Source: Microbacterium wangchenii (GTDB lineage: Bacteria > Actinomycetota > Actinomycetes > Actinomycetales > Microbacteriaceae). From it: 64,000 bases of DNA. Of this stretch, positions 1 through 7,767 are shown in pieces. The notes under the pieces are model-generated. The model was not told where the DNA came from and did not search any database. It was given only the letters and a program-made list of their open reading frames with translations. The stretch is from positions 62,001 to 126,000 of the forward strand of contig NZ_CP038266.1 in the NCBI RefSeq assembly GCF_004564355.1, given 5' to 3'. A program made the translations under genes and the position numbers. The stretch's first letter is position 1; every line of letters begins with the position of its first letter.

Positions 1-1
1 G

Positions 2-967
2 TACCACCGCACGCTCGACAAGGTCACCGAGCGCTTCCTGGGCAAGCGGCAGATCGGCACGACCGGTCGCGGCATCGGACCGGCGTACGCCGACAAGATC
101 AACCGCGTCGGCATCCGCATCCAGGACCTGTTCGACGAGAACATCCTGCGCCAGAAGGTGGAAGGCGCGCTGGATCAGAAGAACCACCTGCTGGTGAAGG
201 TGTTCAACCGCCGCTCGATCTCGGTGGATGAGATCGTCGACGACCTGCTGTCGTACGCCGAGCGCCTCCGGCCCATGGTGTCGGACACCTCGCTGCTGCT
301 CAACGACGCCCTCGACCGCGGCGACGTCGTGGTGTTCGAGGGCGGCCAGGCCACGATGCTCGACGTCGACCACGGCACCTACCCGTTCGTCACGTCGTCC
401 TCGGCGACGGCCGGCGGCGCGGCCACCGGCGCCGGCGTGGGGCCCAACCGCCTGGATCGGATCGTGGGGATCGTGAAGGCGTACACGACGCGCGTGGGGT
501 CGGGACCGTTCCCCACCGAACTGTTCGACGAGCAGGGGGAGTGGCTGCGCTCGCGCGGCTTCGAGTTCGGCACGACCACCGGACGCCCCCGCCGGGTCGG
601 CTGGTACGACGCTCCCATCACCCGCTACGCCACCCGCATCAACGGCATCACCGACCTCGTGCTCACCAAGCTCGACATCCTCACGGGCCTGGACCGCATC
701 CCCGTGTGCGTGGCCTACGAGATCGACGGCGAACGGTTCGACGAGATGCCGGTGAACCAGACCGACTTCCACCACGCGACGCCCATCTACGAATACTTCC
801 CGGGGTGGAAGGACGACATCTCCGGTGCGCGCACGTTCGACGAGCTTCCGCGGGAAGCGCAGGACTACGTGCTCGCGCTGGAGGCGATGAGCGGCACGCG
901 GATCTCCGTCATCGGGGTCGGCGCCGCGCGCGACGCGGTCATCGTGCGGCACGACCTCGTCGACTGA
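2..967 (+). CDS. purA: Adenylosuccinate synthetase, 3' part (N-terminus outside window)
   Basis: The enzyme condenses IMP and aspartate with GTP to adenylosuccinate, the first step from IMP to AMP in the cytoplasm. The frame is open from base 2 with no start codon, so the gene begins upstream of the window and roughly the first 100 residues are missing. The visible part carries the family motif [11 protein letters not shown] near its beginning, then [21 protein letters not shown] and the GTTTGRPRR segment that binds nucleotide, and ends RHDLVD. The stop TGA shares its last base with the ATG of the next gene (TGATG), so the two are probably translated together. Identification is secure. Confidence 0.97.
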   Translation, partial: YHRTLDKVTERFLGKRQIGTTGRGIGPAYADKINRVGIRIQDLFDENILRQKVEGALDQKNHLLVKVFNRRSISVDEIVDDLLSYAERLRPMVSDTSLLLNDALDRGDVVVFEGGQATMLDVDHGTYPFVTSSSATAGGAATGAGVGPNRLDRIVGIVKAYTTRVGSGPFPTELFDEQGEWLRSRGFEFGTTTGRPRRVGWYDAPITRYATRINGITDLVLTKLDILTGLDRIPVCVAYEIDGERFDEMPVNQTDFHHATPIYEYFPGWKDDISGARTFDELPREAQDYVLALEAMSGTRISVIGVGAARDAVIVRHDLVD

Positions 968-2151
968 TGCGGTTCTGGGTCGGCGGCTACGGCGAGGACC
1001 ACAACGGCGCGCCCGCCGAGGGCATCGGGATGCTGGTGGCCGGTGAGCCCGACGGCGCCCTGGCCGGCGGGCCGCTCGCCTACACCGGCACCGCCGCGCC
1101 CGCCCCGTCGCCGTCGTGGGTGACGGCGCATCCGACCCTCGACGTCGTCTATGCCGCCCTCGAGGGGGAGGGCGCCGTGCAGGCCTTCCGCCGCGTGTCC
1201 GAAGACCGCCTGGCGCCGATGGGTGCACCCGTTCCCGCGGGAGTGGCGGCCTGCCATGTCGCCGTCGAGCCGAACGGCGCATTCCTCCTGGTCAGCTGCT
1301 GGGGTGATGGCCGCGTCGTGCGGGTGCCGCTGGGCGCCGACGGCGCGCTCGGCGACGCCCGCGTCGCGCCGGCGGCGGCCGACCCGTACGGGTCGGGGTC
1401 GCCGGCAGCGGATGCGGTGGACCCGGGCCTCGCCGCGGCGGCGCGGGCTCTGCGAGCGGCGGCCGGGGCCGAGTACGCCGACCTCGTGCCCGGGTACGGT
1501 TCCGACGCTGACGCCGAGCCGGCGGGGCCGGAACCGGAGCCCGGGGAATCGCCCCGCGTGTCCCGCGCGCACGAGGCGCTGTTCCTCCCCGGCGGCACCG
1601 TCGTCACCACCGACCTCGGCTTCGACCTCGTGCGGGTGTGGCACGCCGCGGGCGCGGGGCTGCGCCGTGGGGAGCAGATCGCTCTGCCCGAAGGCTGCGG
1701 TCCGCGCCACATGGTGTGGCACCCGAGCGGGCACCTGTATGTGCTGACCGAGTACACGCACGAGGTGTTCGTGCTCTCCCCCGACGCGGACGGCGCGTGG
1801 CACGTCCGCGGCGGCGCGCCGGCGGCGGTCGGCGCGCTCGAGGGCGACACGGGAGCCGAGCTCGCGGCATCCCGCGACGGGCAGTTCCTCTACGCCGGCA
1901 TCCGCGGCAGCGACACGCTGGGCGTGCTGCGAGTGCGCGGCGGGGGAGAGGCCGTCGAACCGGTGGCGCTCGTCGAGGCGGGCGTGCGGCGTCCGCGGCA
2001 CCACGTCGTCGTGCGCGACACGCTCCTCGTGGCCGGCCAGGCCTCGGACGAGGTCGTGTCGCTGTCGCTGGATCTGCGCACCGGGATCCCCGGCGGAGTG
2101 CGGTACCGCACTCCTGCTCCCGCGCCGACCTGTCTTCTGCCCACGCGCTGA
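967..2151 (+). CDS. Lactonase-family seven-bladed beta-propeller protein
   Basis: The 394-residue protein resembles the YbhE/Pgl lactonase family (6-phosphogluconolactonase type). Propeller-blade signatures are visible: an N-terminal FWVGGYGEDHNGAPAEGI segment, HPTLDVVYAALEGEGAV, and the typical GPRHMVWHPSGHLYVLTEYTHEV near residue 250. A low-complexity acidic insert rich in Pro, Glu and Ala lies around residues 160-190, just before the ARAHEALFLPGG-like strand. No signal peptide is evident, so it is probably cytoplasmic. The ATG overlaps the purA stop by one base. The family also contains carboxy-muconate cyclising enzymes, so the substrate is not assured; 6-phosphogluconolactone is a reasonable guess. 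Confidence 0.8.
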   Translation: MRFWVGGYGEDHNGAPAEGIGMLVAGEPDGALAGGPLAYTGTAAPAPSPSWVTAHPTLDVVYAALEGEGAVQAFRRVSEDRLAPMGAPVPAGVAACHVAVEPNGAFLLVSCWGDGRVVRVPLGADGALGDARVAPAAADPYGSGSPAADAVDPGLAAAARALRAAAGAEYADLVPGYGSDADAEPAGPEPEPGESPRVSRAHEALFLPGGTVVTTDLGFDLVRVWHAAGAGLRRGEQIALPEGCGPRHMVWHPSGHLYVLTEYTHEVFVLSPDADGAWHVRGGAPAAVGALEGDTGAELAASRDGQFLYAGIRGSDTLGVLRVRGGGEAVEPVALVEAGVRRPRHHVVVRDTLLVAGQASDEVVSLSLDLRTGIPGGVRYRTPAPAPTCLLPTR

Positions 2152-2162
2152 CACAGGGCGCG

Positions 2163-3302
2163 TCAGGTCTTGGCGTCCTGGCGCGGGATGATCACCTGCT
2201 TGACGATGAGCAGGATGGACGCGGTCACCGGGATGGCGACGAGCGCGCCGAGGAGCCCGAGCAGCGTGCCGCCCACGAGCGCTCCGATGACGACGAGGGC
2301 TCCCGGAACCGAGATCGCGCGGTTCATGACGCGTGGCGTCAGGATGTATGCCTCGATCTGCATGTAGATGAGGTAGACGATCGCGAAGACGAGAGCCGCG
2401 ATCGGATTGCTGAACAGCGCAAGAACGGTGCCGATGATCCAGAAGAGCACCGACCCCACGAGCGGGATGAGGGTCAGGCAGAACGCGACGACCGCCATGA
2501 GCGCCGGGAAGGGCAGCCCGAGCAGGAGGTAGAGGAGGAAGGCGAAGACGGAGTTGCACAAGGCGAGGATCACCATTCCCATGAGGTACCCGCCGATGGA
2601 ATCGGTGATCTGCTCGGTCATGTCCGCGACCCGGGTGCGATTGCGGGCGGGCACGAGACGCACGAACGAGGTCTTGATCGCCGGGAGGGAGGCCAGGAAG
2701 TACAGGCTCAGCACCAGGACGATGATCGCGCCGGAGATCGCCGTGGCGATCGACACGCCCACCTGCAGCACGCCCCCGCCGATGGCGGCGATGTTCGCGG
2801 GGTTCGTGGCGAACTTCTCCAGCTCACCGAGCAGATCGTTCACGCTCTCCCCGAACGTGCTCTCCAGCCACGCGTAGAGGTCGCTGTCCGTGAATTCCTT
2901 CACGAGAGCGGGCGCCTGCTTGGCGAACTGCGTGACCTGACGCACGACCGTCGGGATGATCAGAGCCAGCACGCCGACGAGCACGACCGCGAAACCCGCG
3001 AAGACGATGACGATCGACCACGCCCGTGCCAGACCGCGGCGCTCCAAGAAGCGCACCAGCGGATCCAGCCCCAGCGCGGCGAAGAGGGCGAAGACCACGT
3101 AGATCGCCACGGTGGACAGGTGGGAGGCGGCCAGTCCCAGGACCAGCGCCACCAACCCTCCGAGGGTGAGGAAGAAGCCGGCGGAGAACGGGCTGGCAAG
3201 GCTCGCCCACAGGCGGCCGGCATCGGGGCGGGCGGGCGGCGGGCCTGCCGCGGGGGGAAGCTCCGCAGGGGGCGGGGCCGCGGCATCCGTCGCGTCCGTC
3301 AT
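2163..3302 (-). CDS. AI-2E family transporter (YhhT/PerM-like membrane protein)
   Basis: A 379-residue integral membrane protein with about eight hydrophobic segments. It has a Pro/Ala-rich cytoplasmic N-terminus, paired helices at the start, a long soluble stretch (VTQFAKQAPALVKEFTDSDLYAWLE), and the C-terminal helices containing GLPFPALMAVVAFCLTLIPLVGS, typical of the AI-2E/PerM superfamily. Members export small molecules or ions by mechanisms that are only partly known; the AI-2 link is by family name only. It converges with the lactonase gene 11 bases away. The ATG lies 7 bases after TAGAGT on the minus strand, suggesting a leaderless message. Confidence 0.85.
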   Translation of the reverse strand: MTDATDAAAPPPAELPPAAGPPPARPDAGRLWASLASPFSAGFFLTLGGLVALVLGLAASHLSTVAIYVVFALFAALGLDPLVRFLERRGLARAWSIVIVFAGFAVVLVGVLALIIPTVVRQVTQFAKQAPALVKEFTDSDLYAWLESTFGESVNDLLGELEKFATNPANIAAIGGGVLQVGVSIATAISGAIIVLVLSLYFLASLPAIKTSFVRLVPARNRTRVADMTEQITDSIGGYLMGMVILALCNSVFAFLLYLLLGLPFPALMAVVAFCLTLIPLVGSVLFWIIGTVLALFSNPIAALVFAIVYLIYMQIEAYILTPRVMNRAISVPGALVVIGALVGGTLLGLLGALVAIPVTASILLIVKQVIIPRQDAKT

Positions 3303-3390
3303 GGCTCACACTCTAGGCCGCGACCCACCCCGCCCCCAGTGCCGCGGGCCGCGACGCCGGCACCCGGTATCGTCGGAGGCGGAGGACGCC

Positions 3391-3699
3391 ATGACCGATT
3401 CCCCTGTGGCCGCCGTCGATCCGCGCGAGGTGCTCGCCGGGCTGCGGGGCAGCATCGACAACATCGACGCCGCGCTGATCTTCCTGCTCGCGGAGCGCTT
3501 CAAGGCGACCAAGCAGGTCGGGGTGCTCAAGGCGCAGTACGGCATGCCGCCATCGGACCCGGCGCGCGAGGAGCAGCAGATCGCGCGCCTCAAGCGGCTC
3601 GCGGCGGAGGCGGATCTGGATCCCGAGTTCGCCGAGAAGTGGTTCAACTTCGTCGTGGCCGAGGTCATCCGCCACCACACCGCCGCCGCATCCGGCTGA
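3391..3699 (+). CDS. Chorismate mutase (AroQ class, monofunctional)
   Basis: A 102-residue all-helical protein that rearranges chorismate to prephenate for phenylalanine and tyrosine synthesis. It shows the AroQ pattern: an RGSIDNIDAALIFLLAERF helix with the first active-site Arg, the KATKQVGVLKAQYGMPPSDPAREEQQIARLK stretch with Lys and Arg, and a last helix EFAEKWFNFVVAEVIRHH. I chose the ATG at 3391 because GGAGG lies about 7 bases upstream and the family motif begins soon after; upstream in-frame sequence is not protein-like. It is transcribed away from the AI-2E gene. The length fits stand-alone AroQ proteins of actinobacteria. Confidence 0.9.
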   Translation: MTDSPVAAVDPREVLAGLRGSIDNIDAALIFLLAERFKATKQVGVLKAQYGMPPSDPAREEQQIARLKRLAAEADLDPEFAEKWFNFVVAEVIRHHTAAASG

Positions 3700-3717
3700 C
3701 TCCCCACACACGACGAT

Positions 3718-3756
3718 CCGGGTGAGACACGACGCGATGCGTGGTGTCTCACCCGG
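3718..3756. repeat. Hairpin repeat carrying GAGACAC/GTGTCTC arms
   Basis: Two perfect 13-base arms, CCGGGTGAGACAC and its complement, enclose 13 bases that themselves pair as ACGC-GAT-GCGT, so almost the whole element can fold into one long stem. It sits between the convergent chorismate mutase and ABC permease genes and could act as a two-way terminator, although there is no T-run. The arms share the GAGACAC core with the two 71-base elements at 5869 and 7697. Confidence 0.75.
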
Positions 3757-3783
3757 AACGGTCGGTCTCGGGGAGTGGAGGGG

Positions 3784-4482
3784 TCAGGCGACCAGGCGGC
3801 GGAACATCGGGAACGCGCTGACGGCGAGGATGGCGGTCAGAAGCGCCGCCCACAGCGTGAGCCCGAGCGGCCCTGCGCCCACGACCGTCTCCCACACCGC
3901 GACCCACGAGGCGGTGGCCGTGATGAGCCAGATGAGCCCCAGCAGCACGACGGCCACTCCGACCAGAGCGATCGTCAGACCCATCGGCCCGAAGCGCTTG
4001 TAGAGCGTCGCGCCCCAGAATCCGATGACGAAGAAGAGCATCGCGATGACGAAGTAGAACAGGCCGGCCACGACGTCCCCGGCCTCCCACAGCCAGTCCA
4101 GGCGGAAGAAGTATCCCCGCATGCCCCAGCCGCCCGTTACGGTCTCGATCATGCCGCCGATGACGAACACGAGCGCCATGATCAGCGACGTCATCGCGGC
4201 GGTCAGGAGGGTCCCGAGGTAGAACTCCCGGCGTGTCACGCTCATGGCGAGCGAGAACGGGAAGCTCAGGGTGAGCGCGTACACGCCGACGATCATGAAG
4301 TACCACAGCGGTGCCTGCGCGCCGCCGCCGTACATGCCGTCGGTCCCGCCCGTGGCGTTGTGGATGATCGCGTAGATGGCGAGGGTGATGAGGAATGCCG
4401 AGCCGAGGATGATCAGCGGCAGCCACACGAAGGTCTGGCGGTTCACCAGCTGCATGCGGATGACGGGCAGCGTGCGGTTCAT
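3784..4482 (-). CDS. ABC transporter permease (YtrC/D-like), last gene of a GntR-ABC operon
   Basis: A 232-residue membrane protein with about six transmembrane segments, e.g. WLPLIILGSAFLITLAIYAI, WYFMIVGVYALTLSFPF, TSLIMALVFVIGGMI and LTIALVGVAVVLLGLIWLI. It has no recognised enzyme motif. Its start overlaps the stop of the upstream ATPase gene by four bases (ATGA), so it is very likely the membrane partner of that ATPase. The set GntR-ATPase-permease resembles the ytr operon of Firmicutes, whose exporters respond to cell-wall stress. Substrate unknown. Confidence 0.75.
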   Translation of the reverse strand: MNRTLPVIRMQLVNRQTFVWLPLIILGSAFLITLAIYAIIHNATGGTDGMYGGGAQAPLWYFMIVGVYALTLSFPFSLAMSVTRREFYLGTLLTAAMTSLIMALVFVIGGMIETVTGGWGMRGYFFRLDWLWEAGDVVAGLFYFVIAMLFFVIGFWGATLYKRFGPMGLTIALVGVAVVLLGLIWLITATASWVAVWETVVGAGPLGLTLWAALLTAILAVSAFPMFRRLVA

Positions 4483-5396
4483 TTCAGGACTCCTTCCCGG
4501 GTCGTGGATGCTGCCGCATCCGCGCCTGTGTGCTTCTGGGTGATGCGGACGATGAGCTGCTGCAGCGACACCGGCGTGACGTCGAGTCCGGCGGCGGCCA
4601 GCTGCGCGCGGTCCGCGGAGGTGAGCGCGCCGAGCACCGTGACGCTCGCCACGCGGCCCAGGCTTTCGCGGTGCAGCACTTCGCGCCCGGCGACGAAGGC
4701 ATCCACAGCGGCCGCGTCGCCCACGATGTTCGCGGCACGATCGCGCACCGCATCCGTGCTCTCATCCATGACGATGCGTCCGCGGTCGATCACGAGCACC
4801 TTCTCGATGAGGTTGGAGACCTCGTCGATCAGGTGGCTGGAGAGGATCACGGTGCGGGGGTGCTCCGTGTAATCCTCGAGCAGCCGGTCGTAGAAGATCT
4901 GGCGCGCGACGGCGTCCAGGCCCAGGTACGGCTCATCGAAGAACGTCACCTCGGCCCGCGCGGCGAGGCCGATGATGACGCCCACGGCGGAGAGCTGCCC
5001 ACGGGAGAGCTTCTTGATGCGCGTCTTCAGGGGCAGCTGGAAGTCGTCGATGAGACGTTCGGCGAGCTCCTGGTCCCAGTTCGGGAAGAACAGCCGCGCG
5101 ATGCGGAACGCGTGCAGCGGCACCGCGTCGTCGGGGTACTTCTGGCTCTCCCGCACGAAGCACATGCGCGAGAGCACGCGGGCGTTCTCGTAGGGGCTCT
5201 CACCCAGGACCCGCACATCGCCGGAGGTGGCGAAGTTCTGCGCGGTGAGGATGGACATGACGGTGGTCTTGCCCGCGCCGTTGCGCCCGAGCAATCCGTA
5301 GATCTTGTCCTTCTCGATCGAGAAGCTCACGTCGTCGACGGCGAGGGTGTCGCGGTAACGCTTGGTGAGGTTCTTCACCTCGATCACGGCGGTCAT
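4479..5396 (-). CDS. ABC transporter ATP-binding protein (YtrB-like)
   Basis: A 305-residue nucleotide-binding subunit. Walker A is GRNGAGKTT near residue 37, the signature motif is the slightly unusual LSRGQ near residue 134, Walker B is VTFFDEPYLGLD, and the switch His sits in LSSHLIDE. After about residue 215 there is an extra C-terminal domain typical of the CcmA/YtrB group. It overlaps the regulator gene upstream and the permease gene downstream by four bases each, so all three form one transcription unit. The family energises export of unknown compounds, often related to envelope-active antibiotics. Confidence 0.88.
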   Translation of the reverse strand: MTAVIEVKNLTKRYRDTLAVDDVSFSIEKDKIYGLLGRNGAGKTTVMSILTAQNFATSGDVRVLGESPYENARVLSRMCFVRESQKYPDDAVPLHAFRIARLFFPNWDQELAERLIDDFQLPLKTRIKKLSRGQLSAVGVIIGLAARAEVTFFDEPYLGLDAVARQIFYDRLLEDYTEHPRTVILSSHLIDEVSNLIEKVLVIDRGRIVMDESTDAVRDRAANIVGDAAAVDAFVAGREVLHRESLGRVASVTVLGALTSADRAQLAAAGLDVTPVSLQQLIVRITQKHTGADAAASTTREGVLK

Positions 5397-5794
5397 GAGG
5401 CGGTCCTTTCAGTGGTGGTCTCGGTGGTGTCGGTGTCGTGCGCGGCCCGGTCGCGGATGAGCGCGGCGAGGTCTTCGGGGCCGAGCCCGAGCTTGCGGGC
5501 CTCGGCGATCAGCGGATCGACGAAGCGATCCGCGAACGACGTGCGGCGCTCGGTGAGAAGGAGTTCGCGCGCGCCCGGCGCGACGAACATCCCGATGCCG
5601 CGTCGCTTGTAGAGCACGCCCTTGTCGGCGAGCATGTTGACTCCTTTTGCAGCGGTGGCCGGATTGATGCGGTAAAAAGCGGCGAGCTCGTTCGTCGACG
5701 GCGCCTGGGTCTCCTCGAGGAGAGTGCCGTCGATGATCGCGTCCTCGACGTTCTCCGCGATCTGCAGGAAGAGGGCCTTGCCTTCATCGATCAC
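5393..5794 (-). CDS. GntR-family transcriptional regulator, YtrA subfamily
   Basis: A winged-helix regulator: IAENVEDAIIDGTLLEETQAPSTNELAAFYRINPATAAKGVNMLADKGVLYKRRG is the GntR DNA-binding domain, followed by a short helical tail with no large effector domain, as in YtrA. I place the start at the GTG at 5794, giving 133 residues, since GGAGG lies about 6 bases before it and YtrA proteins begin with this IDEGKALFLQI sequence. An ATG 42 bases further upstream (5836) is in frame but would run the gene through a palindromic operator-like site. It heads the operon and probably represses it until an inducer is bound. Confidence 0.85.
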   Translation of the reverse strand: MIDEGKALFLQIAENVEDAIIDGTLLEETQAPSTNELAAFYRINPATAAKGVNMLADKGVLYKRRGIGMFVAPGARELLLTERRTSFADRFVDPLIAEARKLGLGPEDLAALIRDRAAHDTDTTETTTERTAS

Positions 5795-5816
5795 ACGCGC
5801 CTCCTTCTCTGGTTCA

Positions 5817-5861
5817 TTACTTAAGTAACTAACCATGGCGCCTCCCTCTCCCCGTTGTCAA
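5817..5861 (-). promoter_or_regulatory. Candidate promoter and operator of the GntR-ABC operon
   Basis: On the minus strand a TTGACA box (5861-5856) is followed by the perfect 12-base palindrome TTACTTAAGTAA (5828-5817), which lies between it and the preferred GTG start. A convincing -10 box at 17 bases is not seen, so promoter spacing is uncertain. The palindrome is AT-rich within a very GC-rich region and is a good candidate for the regulator's own binding site. Confidence 0.5.
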
Positions 5862-5868
5862 GCCCGCC

Positions 5869-5939
5869 CGCGAAACACGCGAAAACGTCTGAGACACCCG
5901 GCGTCGCTCGGTGTCTCAGCCGGGATGTGGTGTTTCGCG
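5869..5939. repeat. 71-base nested palindromic element, copy 1
   Basis: Outer arms CGCGAAACAC / GTGTTTCGCG bound the element and inner arms CTGAGACACC / GGTGTCTCAG lie at 5889-5898 and 5910-5919. A nearly identical copy, also 71 bases and in the same orientation, is at 7697; I count about seven differences. It lies in the gap between the divergent GntR operon and the membrane-protein gene at 6034. Confidence 0.85.
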
Positions 5940-6033
5940 CGGGAGAGTGCGGGGCGGGGGCGCGGGGCGGCGCGTTTTAGGATGTGGGCAGCAGCCGGCC
6001 GACGGCGGGGGCGGCCGTGAGGGGGAGGATGCG

Positions 6034-6834
6034 ATGGCGCACGCGACGGTGCAGGATCTCGTGGAAGAGCAGGCGGAGTGGGGCGTCGAGGAGTGGTGGC
6101 GGCTCGACCTGCGGCTGTTCGCCGACACACCGCGGGTTCAGCATGCGCTCGTCATGTTCGCGCCTCCGGCACCGCGCCGCCACGAGTACACGCGCTTCGA
6201 GCTTCGCTACGTCGTGCAGTCGATGGCCTACCTGTTCGGCCTCATCGCCCCGCTGATCGGTGCGGCGTTGATGGCGCGATGGGCGTCGACGGGGGCGTGG
6301 GACTCGGGGTTCCCCTTGGCGGCGGCGGGAATCCTGACGGCCGCGTCCCTGGCGGTGACCGCGTACAGCGAGGTGCAGGCACGCCGGTATCCGCGAGCGG
6401 CATCTCAGGCAGCCGTCCGGCAGCTCACGCTCATGCACATCGTTCCCGGCGCCGTCACGGTCATCGTCGCCCTCTGGCTCGGCGGCGGCCTCCTGAGCGA
6501 CGGCGCGTGGATCTGGCTCGCCGTCATCGCGATCGACGTCGCCGTGCATATCGTGCAGCTGGTGCGCGGCCCCGTGCGCCCCGGCGGACCGCAGAATCTC
6601 GTCGACAATGTGCGCGTCAGCGTGGCGGAGCTGTCGGACGATGAGCGAGCACGCCTGCGGATCGAGCGCGGGCGGGCGATCAGCCGCCTGCGTGAGCGGG
6701 GCCTCATCGACGACGCCCTCGCCGCGCGCGCCGATGCCACGGATCTGGGTATGACGGCGCTCACGATCGCGCCGCCGCCTCTCCTCGAGCTCCCGGTGGA
6801 CGGATCGCCGCGGGCCGCGGACGCGCCGCGCTGA
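6034..6834 (+). CDS. Unrecognised four-helix membrane protein (paralogue of next gene)
   Basis: A 266-residue protein of unknown function. After a soluble N-terminus (about 75 residues with EEWWRLDLRLFADTPRV) there are four hydrophobic segments: MAYLFGLIAPLIGAALMA, FPLAAAGILTAASLAVTA, IVPGAVTVIVALWLGGG and WIWLAVIAIDVAVHIVQLV. The cytoplasmic tail ISRLRERGLIDDALAARADATDLG closely matches the tail of the next gene's product, so the two are tandem duplicates. The start at 6034 has GGGGGAGG about 5 bases upstream. The pair is bracketed by the two 71-base palindromes. Confidence 0.7.
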   Translation: MAHATVQDLVEEQAEWGVEEWWRLDLRLFADTPRVQHALVMFAPPAPRRHEYTRFELRYVVQSMAYLFGLIAPLIGAALMARWASTGAWDSGFPLAAAGILTAASLAVTAYSEVQARRYPRAASQAAVRQLTLMHIVPGAVTVIVALWLGGGLLSDGAWIWLAVIAIDVAVHIVQLVRGPVRPGGPQNLVDNVRVSVAELSDDERARLRIERGRAISRLRERGLIDDALAARADATDLGMTALTIAPPPLLELPVDGSPRAADAPR

Positions 6835-6865
6835 CGACGCGACATCGTTTGCTAGCGTGCCAACC

Positions 6866-7663
6866 GTGGACACTCTGGAATCCGCCTCCGCATGGGCGCG
6901 CGAGCACTCGCTCGCCGCCGACCTGCGCCTGGCGCGCGTCGAGATCATCGCCTTCCGGCGGCATCCCGAGATCTACCGCTACTTCGGCCCCGACGGCGCC
7001 CTCACGGCAGCGCGCGCGCTGACCGCGCGGCGCCCCATCGCCGTCCGGGCGGGAAACGGCATCATCGTCCTGCTCGCCGTGGTGGGTGTCATCGCCCCGG
7101 TGGCGGCGGTCTCGGCAATGGGGGGTGACCGCTTCAACTTCTTCCGCATGGATGCGGCGCAGTCGGTGCCGCTGGCCGGCGCGCTGTTCGCCGTCACCGC
7201 GCTGACCCAGCTCGTCATGCTCGTCATGTGGCTGCGCAAGGGTGCGCGGTTCGACGGCTTCACTCTCGGCATCGTGGTGGTGGCCCTCGTCTTCTCGGGC
7301 TTCGGACTCATCGGCATGGTGAACGCCGGCGCCCTCGACGGCTACGACGGGTGGGGCGCGTGGTACCCGGCGGTCATCGCCGCGTTCCTGATCTCGGCCG
7401 GATCCGCGATCGCGATGATCGCACGCCGGCGCCACCGCGCGCCCGAGGCCGTCGCGCAGGCGGCGCAGCCCACCGATGGACCGCAGGCCGTTCAGGCCGC
7501 GCTGCGTGAGCTGGACGACGCGGAGCTGGGCGCCATCCGCGCAGACCGGGATGCGGCGTTGGACGTCCTCGGGGAGCGGGGCATCCTCGACGCGCAGACG
7601 GTCACGCGGGCCCGAGCGGCCGACCTCGGCACGCTGTACCTGCTCGACCCGCCGCTGACCTGA
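6866..7663 (+). CDS. Unrecognised four-helix membrane protein (tandem paralogue)
   Basis: A 265-residue protein with the same plan as its neighbour: soluble N-terminus, four hydrophobic segments (e.g. GIIVLLAVVGVIAPVAAVSA, LTQLVMLVMWL, FTLGIVVVALVFSGFGLIGMV, AVIAAFLISAGSAIAMI) and a C-terminal tail ALDVLGERGILDAQTVTRARAADLG. I chose the GTG at 6866 because a TAGCGT box ends 7 bases before it, the leaderless arrangement seen at many starts here; a GTG nine bases upstream overlaps that box. Function unknown. Sequence divergence from the paralogue is high outside the tail, so the duplication is old. Confidence 0.68.
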   Translation: MDTLESASAWAREHSLAADLRLARVEIIAFRRHPEIYRYFGPDGALTAARALTARRPIAVRAGNGIIVLLAVVGVIAPVAAVSAMGGDRFNFFRMDAAQSVPLAGALFAVTALTQLVMLVMWLRKGARFDGFTLGIVVVALVFSGFGLIGMVNAGALDGYDGWGAWYPAVIAAFLISAGSAIAMIARRRHRAPEAVAQAAQPTDGPQAVQAALRELDDAELGAIRADRDAALDVLGERGILDAQTVTRARAADLGTLYLLDPPLT

Positions 7664-7696
7664 CGTCCGCGCGGCGTGCGCCCGCCGCATCCGCCC

Positions 7697-7767
7697 CGCG
7701 AAACACGCGAAAACGTCTGAGACACCAGGCGTCGCCCGGTGTCTCGGACGGAATGTGGTGTTTCGGG
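7697..7767. repeat. 71-base nested palindromic element, copy 2
   Basis: Same structure as the element at 5869: outer arms CGCGAAACAC / GTGTTTCGGG, inner GAGACACC / GGTGTCTC. It ends exactly at the stop codon of the minus-strand gene that begins at 7768, so it lies between two convergent genes and may serve as a terminator. Confidence 0.85.
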
